From: Mesorhizobium caraganae
GTDB lineage: Bacteria > Pseudomonadota > Alphaproteobacteria > Rhizobiales > Rhizobiaceae
Assembly (NCBI RefSeq): GCF_016836705.1
Contig: NZ_JAFCGY010000003.1
Coordinates: 186,001-250,000 of the forward strand
Direction: 5' to 3'
DNA: 64,000 nucleotides
Positions 8,945 through 16,788 of the stretch are shown here, in pieces. The notes below the pieces were generated by a model. It saw nothing but the letters and a program-made list of their open reading frames with translations. It ran no database searches and was not told the origin of the DNA. The first letter of the stretch is position 1. Each line of letters begins with the position of its first letter. Both the position numbers and the translations under genes were made by a program.

Positions 8945-9570
8945 TCCACAGCAGCTGGGCCTGGTCGCGCACCAGGGAAAATGCGGTGATTGCACTGAAA
9001 CCTGAGAGCTTGGTCGAACTGGCCGCTCATGAATTCGACTCCGGCGATGCCGAACTCCAGCCACCGCCTTTCGGAACCATCGATGCCACGGCGCTGCACA
9101 TCGCCCAACTGATCAAAGCCGAGCTTGCGCAAAGGGAAAGCGCCAACGAGCTCTATATCGATTCGTTAATCACGCTGTTCGGCGTCCACCTGCTCCGAAA
9201 GTACACAAGCCAGAAAAAGCCGACAGCGAAATTAACGAGCGGACTTTCCTCCAGTAGCACCCGTAGATTGCAGGAGTTCCTGAGCGAGAACTTTGCTCGC
9301 AAACTGTCCGTCGGCGAACTCGCTGCGGTCGCGGGCTTTTCGCCCGGGCACTTCATCCAGGCGTTCACCAAAACGTTCGGAACGCCGCCGCATAGCCATG
9401 TCGTCAAGTTGCGCCTGGACTTTGCCGAAAAACTGCTTGTCAAAGGCAGTCTGACGGTCGCGGAAGTTGCCTATCTCAGTGGGTTTTCGAGCCAGAGTCA
9501 CCTCACGGCATCGATGACGAAACACAGAAGTACAACCCCCACGCAGATGCGGGCTCGGCGAGAGAGATAG
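8945..9570 (+). pseudogene. AraC family transcriptional regulator, C-terminal part fused to the integrase remnant
   Basis: From about 8950 the frame encodes an AraC-type protein that lacks roughly its first hundred residues. It begins at WAWSRTRENAVIALKPESL, in the middle of the usual sensor domain. The complete DNA-binding domain follows: first helix-turn-helix in FARKLSVGELAAVAGFSPGH and second in GSLTVAEVAYLSGFSSQSH, ending RARRER. The frame is continuous with the last integrase segment, and an open frame of 304 codons runs from 8656 to 9570, so a chimeric product is possible. Loss of the sensor domain makes normal regulation unlikely. Confidence 0.75.
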
Positions 9571-9613
9571 TTCCAGTTGCCTTCTCGATAACCGTGACGG
9601 TCCGCTGCATCGA

Positions 9614-9754
9614 TCAGGGTTTGTTGACGGTGTCGTCAACTGCGTTCGCCGTCGATTTGACGTCCCTACCGACGCCTCGGACGGTATTAGCGCAAGCGGA
9701 AAGAGCCAGGGCGCAGGCAAGAATAGCGATGGGGGCAAGGTGCAGCAGTTTCAC
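9614..9754 (-). CDS. Entericidin-like small lipoprotein
   Basis: A 46-aa protein starting with GTG at 9754, preceded by GAGGAG at proper spacing. It has a short lipoprotein signal with lipobox LSAC (Cys21). The mature part ANTVRGVGRDVKSTANAVDD closely resembles the NTV-G-G-KD-...-A pattern of entericidin A/B family lipoproteins, which are small membrane lipoproteins of toxin/antidote or stress type. The C-terminus DTVNKP ends at TGA. It lies convergent to the AraC fragment. The call rests on pattern recognition in a very short protein. Confidence 0.65.
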   Translation of the reverse strand: MKLLHLAPIAILACALALSACANTVRGVGRDVKSTANAVDDTVNKP

Positions 9755-10419
9755 GGCGATATCTCCTCTTCATGACGTAACCCACGGATGCCCATCAAGT
9801 TCCAATTAAATAGAGGATCAGCCGCCCCACCTTGCGACTGGAACAAATTTGGCGGCCACAAGTCCGCCAGGAATTCAACCGAAGGGGGAGACTTGATTTG
9901 CGGGAGCCGTGGGTACTGAGAAAATGCGATCTGCCCAAGCATGGAAGATCACAACTGGTCACTCGATACACCTCCCAAAATCGATGGCTTACGAATTTCC
10001 CTGCCGCCGGCTCTATCGCCGTGCGACGGTGGTAGAAAGCAAATGTAGCGAGTTGTCCTGCGACTACGTTGTTGAGGGCAAGACATGCGCCGTTCCCTAC
10101 CCCACAATGCAGCGTCAATTTCGCGCCTCTGCACCTTTTGACAAACCTGCTGAACGCCGGAGATATCGGCAATCGCCGCTCGCTGAAAGGATACCCCCAG
10201 GAACGGCAATACTGGCCTGCGATCGGGATGACTGAAATGGGCCGACAGCGGACAGTTCGCTTTGGGCTGCGATACACGAGAGCGGACATTCAGATCGTCG
10301 CGAACATCGTCGTGAGCTGATCCAAAGGAAGACTCCGAATGCGCGGGCAAATAGGTGCCTCCTACAGTCCCGGGACTATTGGTTGTTGATAATGACGCGC
10401 CGTTTCCGGGTGGAGGCCC
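9755..10419. other. Intergenic stretch without a supportable gene
   Basis: Open frames of 100-174 codons exist on both strands here, but they overlap one another, have Arg/Ser-rich composition, no recognisable motif and no convincing ribosome-binding site. The stretch may contain relics of a degraded gene; nothing in it supports a functional call. Confidence 0.5.
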
Positions 10420-10458
10420 AAAAAAACCCGCGTTCCAGAGGGGGACTTTGGAAGCGGG
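10420..10458 (-). terminator. Rho-independent terminator downstream of the DUF1236 gene
   Basis: Read on the minus strand, a GC-rich hairpin (CCCGC..TTCCA pairing with TGGAA..GCGGG on the plus strand, 10427-10458) is followed by a run of seven T (A tract 10420-10426 on the plus strand). It lies 80 nt after the stop of the DUF1236 gene and is oriented to end that transcript. Confidence 0.7.
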
Positions 10459-10538
10459 CTCTTTAACGACCAAACGCTTGGGGCGTTCGATGTGTCTCTC
10501 AACACATCACCGAGGCGTTTGTTCCATTCGCGGCATGA

Positions 10539-10847
10539 TTAGTCGATGACCTGCACGATCCTGCGTGTGTCCGGGTCAACCAGCACCGTACGATTTTGAA
10601 CGACGACGTACTTGTATTTCACGTCGGGCACGTCGATCGTATGAAGTTCAACCGTGTCGGGCAGAGGCGAACCGACATTGAGTTCCACGCCGAGCAGGCT
10701 GACCGACGCAAGCTTCTGCTTGTGCACGTATTCGCGTATGACGGTCTGCTGTTCGGGAGCAATCACGATGACGTCCTCTGCAACGGCCGCACCAACACCG
10801 GCGACCAGAACAAACCCGGCGGCGGCAGCGATAAGATAATTCTTCAT
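10539..10847 (-). CDS. DUF1236 domain-containing exported protein
   Basis: A 102-aa protein with an N-terminal signal peptide (residues 1-23, cleavage near AVA/ED). The DUF1236 hallmark covers the C-terminal 30 residues (KYKYVVVQNRTVLVDPDTRR, then IVQVID). The middle contains VIREYVHKQ, also typical. Proteins of this family are abundant in Rhizobiales envelopes and have no established function. An AGGAG-like site precedes the ATG, and the gene has its own terminator, so it appears to be monocistronic. Confidence 0.88.
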   Translation of the reverse strand: MKNYLIAAAAGFVLVAGVGAAVAEDVIVIAPEQQTVIREYVHKQKLASVSLLGVELNVGSPLPDTVELHTIDVPDVKYKYVVVQNRTVLVDPDTRRIVQVID

Positions 10848-11182
10848 TGTAAACTCCTGTGAGCTTCGCCTTTGGATCGTCGCGGGCGACTGGCTAGATA
10901 GTCCCGTTATGGCGAGCCCATGGAGCTAACTCTGGCCGCTGCCTATCGTTCCCATCAGCGCCGTCTAAATGGTCAGCCCGCTCGGATAGGTCCGGTTGGC
11001 GCCTGCACAAATCTTCGCCCATGCCGAAGTTTCGCATGTTGATGGTGGGGATGCCGTCAATCGGAATAATTCGCCTGCGAGACTCGTTAATTCCTCAGAC
11101 GATGGCGGGGTAAGCCTCTGCCTTCATTGAAGCCGCCAGACAGGCCGCGGCTTGTCCTGGCCCAACTCGGAGGGAACCAGAG

Positions 11183-11734
11183 ATGAAAACGGCTGTTTCG
11201 ACCTCTTTCACAAGACGGATCGTCGTCGCAGGGCTGGCAGTGACCGCGGCGACTACGGCTGTATTGTCGGCGGAGAACGCGCACGCGCAGGACGGGCAAT
11301 CCACGCCTGAGAAAAGTCTGTACGAACGGCTGGGTGGCGTCTTCGCCATCGCAGCGGTGGTGGATCACTTCAGTGACGCCGTCGTGAAGAATCCCATCGT
11401 CGGCAAGAAATCCAAGAACCCGCAGCTGCGGAAATGGCACACCAAGAACCTGGAAAGGCTGCCCGGCCTCAAGTTCATGCGCACGCTATGGGTCTGCGAG
11501 GTTTCTGGTGGACCCTTCAAATTCACGGCCACCAAGCCTGGCACGACGCCGCTCGGCCTTGAGGAGGCGCACCGGGACCTGCGGATATCTCCCGCGGAAT
11601 TCGATGAGGTCGCAGCGGAACTCGGACGGACCCTGGACCACTTCAAGGTTCCGAAGGCCGAGAAAACCGAGGTCCTGGCAGCCTTCGCCGCGCACAAGGA
11701 TGAGGTCACCGCCGGCCACGTCAAGAAGGGCTGA
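11183..11734 (+). CDS. Exported group 1 truncated hemoglobin
   Basis: A 183-aa protein. Residues 1-35 form a signal with twin arginines (TRRIVVAGLAV, ending AHA/QD), which resembles a Tat signal. The globin begins at KSLYERLGGVFAIAAVVDHF. The proximal heme ligand is probably His130 in LGLEEAHRDLRIS. The group 1 assignment rests on the ERLGG start and overall length of about 145 residues after the signal. Truncated hemoglobins bind O2 or NO; periplasmic targeting is uncommon. GGAGGG precedes the ATG. It stands alone between minus-strand genes. Confidence 0.85.
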   Translation: MKTAVSTSFTRRIVVAGLAVTAATTAVLSAENAHAQDGQSTPEKSLYERLGGVFAIAAVVDHFSDAVVKNPIVGKKSKNPQLRKWHTKNLERLPGLKFMRTLWVCEVSGGPFKFTATKPGTTPLGLEEAHRDLRISPAEFDEVAAELGRTLDHFKVPKAEKTEVLAAFAAHKDEVTAGHVKKG

Positions 11735-11841
11735 AATTCCTGTGTTTCCGCGTTAGGCGGCGGGGCCATGAGAAACGACCCGATGGATGGGGTTCCGGTT
11801 GCGCAACAAAGCGCAGTCCCGAGAGATTTCCAGGAGACAAC

Positions 11842-11872
11842 AAAAACCCGCGCCTCTGATGGAGGGCGCGGG
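11842..11872 (-). terminator. Rho-independent terminator after the 31-aa peptide gene
   Basis: The plus-strand sequence CCCGCGCC (11847-11854) pairs with GGCGCGGG (11865-11872). On the minus strand the hairpin is followed by TTTTT (A tract 11842-11846). It lies 58 nt past the stop of the small minus-strand gene and could also weakly serve the hemoglobin gene from the other side. Confidence 0.7.
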
Positions 11873-11930
11873 CCAATCGGGCGGAGTGCGGGAACGAAAG
11901 GGTTTCGGACTCGTCGATGATCTTCGCGGT

Positions 11931-12026
11931 TTAGTACCAGCGTCCACGGCCGTAGAAGCCGCCGCCGCCTAGTAAAATGACAATAAGAACTATGACCAGA
12001 ATTGTGGTGATATCCATATCCGCCAT
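11931..12026 (-). CDS. 31-aa single-span membrane peptide
   Basis: The peptide is MADMDITTIL followed by VIVLIVILLGGGGFYGRGRWY: one hydrophobic helix and a Gly-rich, aromatic/basic tail. It resembles the very small membrane proteins of the DUF3309 kind that are common in Rhizobiales, but is shorter. Translation is strongly supported by AGGAGG four bases before the ATG and by a dedicated terminator downstream. An upstream in-frame extension to 12254 is less likely because it lacks such a site. The function is unknown. Confidence 0.65.
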   Translation of the reverse strand: MADMDITTILVIVLIVILLGGGGFYGRGRWY

Positions 12027-12250
12027 GCGCCTCCTATGAGCGTTTCCCTTTATCTCGAGAGCCATGGCGAAAACTATTATCAATAGACATAGCGACTGTG
12101 GAGTATTTTTGTTCCAGTGGATTGGATTTATAGGTCGGAAGAATTTCGACAGGTCATCATTCCTGGACGACGCTACCCGACTCTGAGAGGATGCAGACCA
12201 ATCAGCGCCTTCTAAAATGAGCGTCCCAGCCGCGCTGACCATTGCCTTGA

Positions 12251-12616
12251 TCAAGGAGAAAGAAGGCGCTCGAGTTTGCTGCTGAGTTCGTCAAAGCTGA
12301 ACGGTTTGCGAAGGACGGCACGGTTGCTGAAGCCTTCGCGCATGTCGCGACCGCTGTTGCCAGTCGAATAGATGAAGGGCACGCCGCGCTCGGCAAGCGC
12401 GTCGGCCACGGCATTGCTGTCGTCGCCATCCAGATTCATATCCAGCATGGCTGCATCGAAAGCCTGCGCTTCGATCAGGGCGATCGCCTTTTCGATCGTG
12501 GCGGCTGAGATCACGGACTGGCATCCAAGATCGCCCAGCATGTCCTCAATCATCATCAGCACCAGAATTTCATCCTCGACAACGAGGAAGCGACGGCCAG
12601 AAAGCAGTTTATTCAT
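12251..12616 (-). CDS. Single-domain response regulator
   Basis: A 121-aa receiver domain with no output domain. The acidic pocket is Glu14-Asp15 (LVVEDE), the phospho-acceptor is Asp59 (AAMLDMNLDG), the conserved Thr/Ser region is STGNSG and Lys104 lies in LRKPFS. It overlaps the 3' end of the HWE kinase gene by 8 nt and is translated after it, so it should be that kinase's cognate or downstream phosphorelay partner. Confidence 0.9.
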   Translation of the reverse strand: MNKLLSGRRFLVVEDEILVLMMIEDMLGDLGCQSVISAATIEKAIALIEAQAFDAAMLDMNLDGDDSNAVADALAERGVPFIYSTGNSGRDMREGFSNRAVLRKPFSFDELSSKLERLLSP

Positions 12617-13181
12617 CGCGAGCTCCCGGTACCGGAATGTTCATCGTGCAGATCAACCCGTCCGGGCGATAGTCAAGTTGCACAGCGCCTCCGAGTTCGT
12701 GGGTCAGGCCGCGCTCGATCACGCGCGAGCCGAACCCCTGTCGCAGCGGTGGCGCAACCGGCGGCCCATCCTTCTCTCGCCAGGAAAGGACCAGCAACCG
12801 GCCATCGGGCGTCGGCTTGATCGTCCAGTCGATCCGGATCGAACCCTTGTCGTTGGAAAACGCGCCGTATTTCATTGCGTTGGTCGCCAGTTCGTTGAAG
12901 GCGATGCCAAGCGCGAGAGCCGCCTTGGTCGAGAGGCGAATGTTTTCGCCTGAAATCGCCAGGCGCTGCGCCCGCCCGTCGGAGACTCCGAACGGTTCCA
13001 GGGCATCGTGGAGGACATCGAGCAACCCGGCGCTGTGCCAGTTTTCGCGCGTCAGCAGGTTGTGCGACCGGGAAAGCGCAAACAGCCGGGACTCGACGGC
13101 CTCGCGGATCACCTTTGGATCGGAATTGGCTCGCGATGCCTGCCAGACGATGGACTGCACCGTTGCCAGCGTGTTCTTCAC
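12609..13181 (-). CDS. HWE-family histidine kinase catalytic core, N-terminally truncated
   Basis: The sequence begins abruptly in the H-box: with GTG at 13181 the product starts VKNTLATVQSIVWQ, and the two preceding codons encode His-Arg, giving the family motif HRVKN. The HATPase part is complete, with ELATNAMKYGAFS and the WRE of the HWE signature in VLSWREKDGPPV, then GFGSRVIERGL. Any sensor (PAS/GAF) domain is missing. The codons before the His belong to a truncated polymerase gene, so the H-box histidine sits exactly at the junction. If GTG 13181 is the start, the phospho-accepting His is lost. It overlaps the response regulator gene. Confidence 0.75.
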   Translation of the reverse strand: MKNTLATVQSIVWQASRANSDPKVIREAVESRLFALSRSHNLLTRENWHSAGLLDVLHDALEPFGVSDGRAQRLAISGENIRLSTKAALALGIAFNELATNAMKYGAFSNDKGSIRIDWTIKPTPDGRLLVLSWREKDGPPVAPPLRQGFGSRVIERGLTHELGGAVQLDYRPDGLICTMNIPVPGARDE

Positions 13182-14512
13182 CCGGTGAAGAAAAGGATGC
13201 CTGGATCGGCGCTGCCACCTGACACTGAGCTGGCAATTATGCCGGCGAGGGACGCATTCCTGACACTTGTCACGACTGCTTCAGTTTCCGGATCGACCCA
13301 TTCACGCAGCCGCCCGATTCCGCTGACCAGGACACCGACCATGATCGCCATCATCAGCGATCCGAACACGCCAAGCTGGGAAAGCACCGCGATCGGCCAG
13401 CTCGATGCCCGCGAACTGCCGAAACCGACGCCAAGGCCGCTGGTGTCCAGGAAGGACTGAAGGCTCTTGATGTTCCAGTAGGTGCGCTCCAGGCCGGAGG
13501 CCGAATCCGCCTTGCTGATAATGGTGGAATTGAGCAACCTGACGAAGGGTTCAAGGACTCCGGCGTTGTAGAGGCTGACGCCCATTATGGCGACCACGCC
13601 TGTCGCCATAAAAGCGGTTATCAGTATCTCCTCGCGTTCAACTCGCCCTCGAAGGACCGAAACCAACATCGAGAAGGCGACCGGAAGGCACAGGAGAGTT
13701 AGACCGACGTAAGCGGTCGACGAAGTCGACAGAACGGTCAGGAAGAGCAGGATGCCCGCCAACCACTGGGCAAGTCGTGATTTGGTCTTCCTCCAATACG
13801 TGTAGCAGAATGCCAGGCAGGCCAGGGAAACGCTGGCGAAGGAAGAGGCCTCCGAAAAAGGTCCCGTGATCCGCACGAATCCAGCCTCGACTGCTTGTGT
13901 TATGAGTGCGTAGTTGGCGGTCTTGATCGGCGCCAGCAAGTCTCCTGCCCCTGCATTCTTGCCGACAAGATCGACCAGCCCCATGCCCGCGTGCAGACCG
14001 CACCACAAGAAGAAGCCGCGGCGGACCTGGTCAATCCTGTTGGAATGCAGCAGCAACGCACAAAGCGCGATGGCGGTGAGTCCGCCAAGAATGAAGTAGC
14101 CCGTCTGTGAAGTGTTGCCTGAAACCGGCGCCAGAGACGCTTCGACGACCGAACCCCGGTTTTTCGACTGCACGAAGACGGTGGTCTGTCCTTCGAAGAA
14201 TCTTGGAAACAGCCATGCCCCGATGATTGCGTAAGCCATCAGGCTTGTCAGAATCCAGACCGGGCGGATGCTTCCGAACACCGTTCCAAGATCGAACCAG
14301 AAGCGACGTCGCGCGGCAACGGCGGTAACCAGCAGTGCCGCAAACATAGTGTAGATCAGCGGAGACGACCCACCCAAGAAAGTCAGCGTCATGATTGCCG
14401 TCGCCCCGAATGCCTGGGAAGCGACAAGGCCGATAATCAGCATTCCCCTGGAATAGTAGGCGATGACCAAAATGGCCACGACCACCAGCAGCCCCGGCAA
14501 GGACACCTGCAT
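13178..14512 (-). CDS. O-antigen ligase/Wzy-like polymerase, truncated at its C-terminus
   Basis: A 444-aa polytopic membrane protein with about eleven hydrophobic segments. It is clearly paralogous to residues 1-443 of the fused polymerase at 27974-31384 (shared GGSSPLIYT, VAARRR, SQTGYFILGGLT, STSSTAYVGL, ERTYWNIKSLQSF, DTSGLGVGFGSSRASSWPIA). Homology stops after SADPGILFF, where the frame reads Thr-Gly-stop from histidine kinase DNA. The last membrane helix is therefore missing. It may be inactive or may retain partial function; the cytoplasmic co-polymerase part seen in the paralogue is absent. Confidence 0.8.
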   Translation of the reverse strand: MQVSLPGLLVVVAILVIAYYSRGMLIIGLVASQAFGATAIMTLTFLGGSSPLIYTMFAALLVTAVAARRRFWFDLGTVFGSIRPVWILTSLMAYAIIGAWLFPRFFEGQTTVFVQSKNRGSVVEASLAPVSGNTSQTGYFILGGLTAIALCALLLHSNRIDQVRRGFFLWCGLHAGMGLVDLVGKNAGAGDLLAPIKTANYALITQAVEAGFVRITGPFSEASSFASVSLACLAFCYTYWRKTKSRLAQWLAGILLFLTVLSTSSTAYVGLTLLCLPVAFSMLVSVLRGRVEREEILITAFMATGVVAIMGVSLYNAGVLEPFVRLLNSTIISKADSASGLERTYWNIKSLQSFLDTSGLGVGFGSSRASSWPIAVLSQLGVFGSLMMAIMVGVLVSGIGRLREWVDPETEAVVTSVRNASLAGIIASSVSGGSADPGILFFTG

Positions 14513-15063
14513 TGCTGACCGAGCCTCCCGCTTGGCTCCGGGTTACGCGGACGCGCGAAGCTGTCCGACGGCTCATCTTTCGGCAGATGGATATCCCGGG
14601 CAAGAGAGCCAAAGTGCGTAGCCCGACACCCGCATCTGCAAGACACGGCAAGTACTTCTACCTACGATGGGAACCAAGAGGTGGTCGTCCGCTCGGCGGA
14701 GGCTTGAAGACTGAATGGCTGCATGTCCCGCCCACGGCTGTCGCAAAACGCACGCGGCATGATCGCAGGACGTGAAAATAGGTGCCCTTTCGCTTTCGAG
14801 AGGGGACCATCTAGTCGATGGACTCCTCGAGTTGTTTCGCGATTGCGGTCTTTTCGTAATCCGGCTCACGCCTCCTGCAAACGGCTAACCTCAATTCGCG
14901 AACGCCTACTAAAGAACGCCTCGACCAGAGAAAAGGGTAATCTATACTAGGATTGCAGGTTGTTTTTGGTGCCAATCGCAAAACCCTGTGCTAATGATGA
15001 AATCGCGGGAGCGCTGGGCAACGGGTGGGTTGTTGGAGTGCCGGCACGAGGAGGAGAAGCGGT
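14513..15063. other. 551-bp region without a supportable gene
   Basis: This stretch should contain the promoter of the truncated polymerase gene (minus strand) and of the 74-aa gene (plus strand). The overlapping open frames on both strands have no recognisable motifs. I see no repeats or hairpins that stand out. Confidence 0.4.
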
Positions 15064-15288
15064 ATGACCATTCAGGTTGTACATAGCGCATTCGGTCCCA
15101 AGCAAGTCAGGCAACTCAAGGAAGTTTACGAGCGTGCGCGGGCCGTGGAGGCAAAGTACCCCGAGTCCCACATTGCCAGCAAAGCCGCCAAAAGGCTGAT
15201 AGCCGCCTTCGAAGCCGTGATCCAGACGGACGGGACGGTTCTGGATGTGCACTGGCTAAGCGAGGCTGATCCTCAAGGAAACGCCTGA
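15064..15288 (+). CDS. Hypothetical 74-aa protein
   Basis: The ATG at 15064 is preceded by a strong purine-rich site (GAGGAGGAGAAG), which is the main reason to accept the gene. The product (MTIQVVHSAFGPKQVRQLKE at the start, then a basic amphipathic helix region and ending LSEADPQGNA) is soluble and mostly helical. I do not recognise a family. It lies between the polymerase scar and the LuxR-type regulator. Confidence 0.6.
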   Translation: MTIQVVHSAFGPKQVRQLKEVYERARAVEAKYPESHIASKAAKRLIAAFEAVIQTDGTVLDVHWLSEADPQGNA

Positions 15289-15437
15289 GACCAGGCCTCC
15301 ATCCAGCGTCCGCGAAGCCTTCGGGCAGACGACTAATTGCTGTCGACGCCAGCTACGCCCTGCAGGCGGATCCTGCTTGCCGTTCCAAATCAAACTTCTC
15401 TGGGAACTGGCCTGACCGCGTGTTTGCCGCGCGGGGC

Positions 15438-15475
15438 GATAGGGGAGCCGTTGGGCGGGCAGTGACTCCCCTATC
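15438..15475. repeat. 10-bp perfect inverted repeat with 18-bp spacer
   Basis: GATAGGGGAG (15438-15447) and CTCCCCTATC (15466-15475) are perfect complements. No T-tract follows. It lies in the 725-bp gene-free region upstream of the LuxR-type regulator and may be an operator or RNA hairpin; the rest of that region (15289-16013) turns AT-rich at 15780-15850 and probably carries the regulator's promoter. Confidence 0.45.
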
Positions 15476-16013
15476 CTGTCCTCCGCGTTTTCGCCGCAGA
15501 CAGGCAGCGTAAGCCTTGAGCACACGCCGGCATTCCAATGTTCAGCCTGGTGCATGTGCCGTCAACGAAGCTTTTGGAGGTAAGATGTAGTGTCGTCAGG
15601 GGATACGAGCAGATCCTGCTTCGGCCTATCGGATGAGGACCGGCCGAACAGTCGCAATCGGGGTGATCTGCTTGGCTGATTGGCTGACGGCATGATGTGT
15701 CCGACAAGGTACGGTGCTGGCCAAGCGTCCTCAAGGGATCGCAGCGCTTTGGGGTCCAGCTTGGCTACGTCTTTTTGAAGACTTAAAAATTTATAGAAAA
15801 TTAACCTAAGTTAGAGACTGCTTATGAAGAACTCATAGACTGCTCAAGCTGTTCTAGGTGGCGGGCAGTGAGGAACTGCTCAAGGCTCCAAGCTGGGGTA
15901 ATCCAGCCTGAAGCTTTTCAATGGGCTGGGTATCAAACTTCAATCCAAAAGAATGAGGGAGCTCTATTGGGCCGCCGTCAGGCAGATCGCGTTGGGGAAA
16001 GGCGGGTATTAAT

Positions 16014-16772
16014 ATGAGTTCTACAGTAGGGTTGCATAGTTACACTTCAACAAATCAGACAGGAGTTCCGTCCGGCGGAACTGAAAATGTCAACGAACAG
16101 GCGGGCAGGCAGTGCCTCCTCATCCTGGACGGAAGGGCCCTAGATCGCGAGTGTCTCGCATCGGCCCTTGAGGACCACGAACTCGGCATGGCGGTCGTCG
16201 CTATGGGTTCGATCGACGAATGGCGCGTGAAGAAGGGTTCGGCCCCTCCCCTTGCAGCCATACTCTTCAACCTTGGCGGCCGGAAAGTCACCGACCATGG
16301 CATCGCAGACGAGATCAGGCATATCTCATCCGAGTTCAAGTCAGTGCCGGTGGTTATCTTGGCCGACACAGAGGATCTTGCACAGATATTGACGGCTCTC
16401 GAATGCGGCGCACGCGGCTACATTCCGACTTCGGTCGGGATCGATGTGTGTGTCGAAGCGATCAACCTTGCGGCCGCGGGAGGCATCTTCGTCCCGGCGA
16501 GCAGTGTCCTTTCCATGCGGCACCTGATAGATTCAGGCAACTGCGACACGCGGCCTTTGACGGGCATGTTCACGCTCAGGCAGGCTGAGGTCGCTCAGGC
16601 GCTCCGACGTGGCAAGGCGAACAAGATCATCGCCTACGAGCTGAACCTGCGTGAAAGCACAGTGAAGGTCCACATCCGAAACATTATGAAGAAGCTGAAG
16701 GCGACCAACCGGACGGAAGTCGCCTACAAGGTCAACGATCTCTTCGCAGACGGAGCTCTGGCGGAAGAGTGA
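16014..16772 (+). CDS. LuxR/NarL-type regulator with a degenerate receiver domain
   Basis: A 252-aa protein with an N-terminal receiver-like fold (about 32-165) and a C-terminal LuxR helix-turn-helix (about 186-240: FTLRQAEVAQALRRGKANKI, then STVKVHIRNIMKKL). At the usual phosphorylation position the sequence reads ILFNLGGRK, with Asn86 instead of Asp, and the acidic pair is reduced to LDGR (Asp39). It is therefore probably a pseudo-receiver not controlled by Asp phosphorylation. Its place at the edge of the polysaccharide locus suggests that it regulates it. A terminator hairpin follows the gene. Confidence 0.85.
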   Translation: MSSTVGLHSYTSTNQTGVPSGGTENVNEQAGRQCLLILDGRALDRECLASALEDHELGMAVVAMGSIDEWRVKKGSAPPLAAILFNLGGRKVTDHGIADEIRHISSEFKSVPVVILADTEDLAQILTALECGARGYIPTSVGIDVCVEAINLAAAGGIFVPASSVLSMRHLIDSGNCDTRPLTGMFTLRQAEVAQALRRGKANKIIAYELNLRESTVKVHIRNIMKKLKATNRTEVAYKVNDLFADGALAEE

Positions 16773-16788
16773 TCGCGAGTGACAAGAC

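Noticed and set aside
9795..10473. Minus-strand open frames of 164 and 174 codons
   Set aside because: They overlap each other in different frames, are Arg/Ser/Pro-rich, have no motif and no ribosome site; in GC-rich DNA such frames arise by chance.
12027..12254. N-terminal extension of the 31-aa peptide to 107 codons
   Set aside because: The extension has no ribosome site, while AGGAGG directly precedes the short start.
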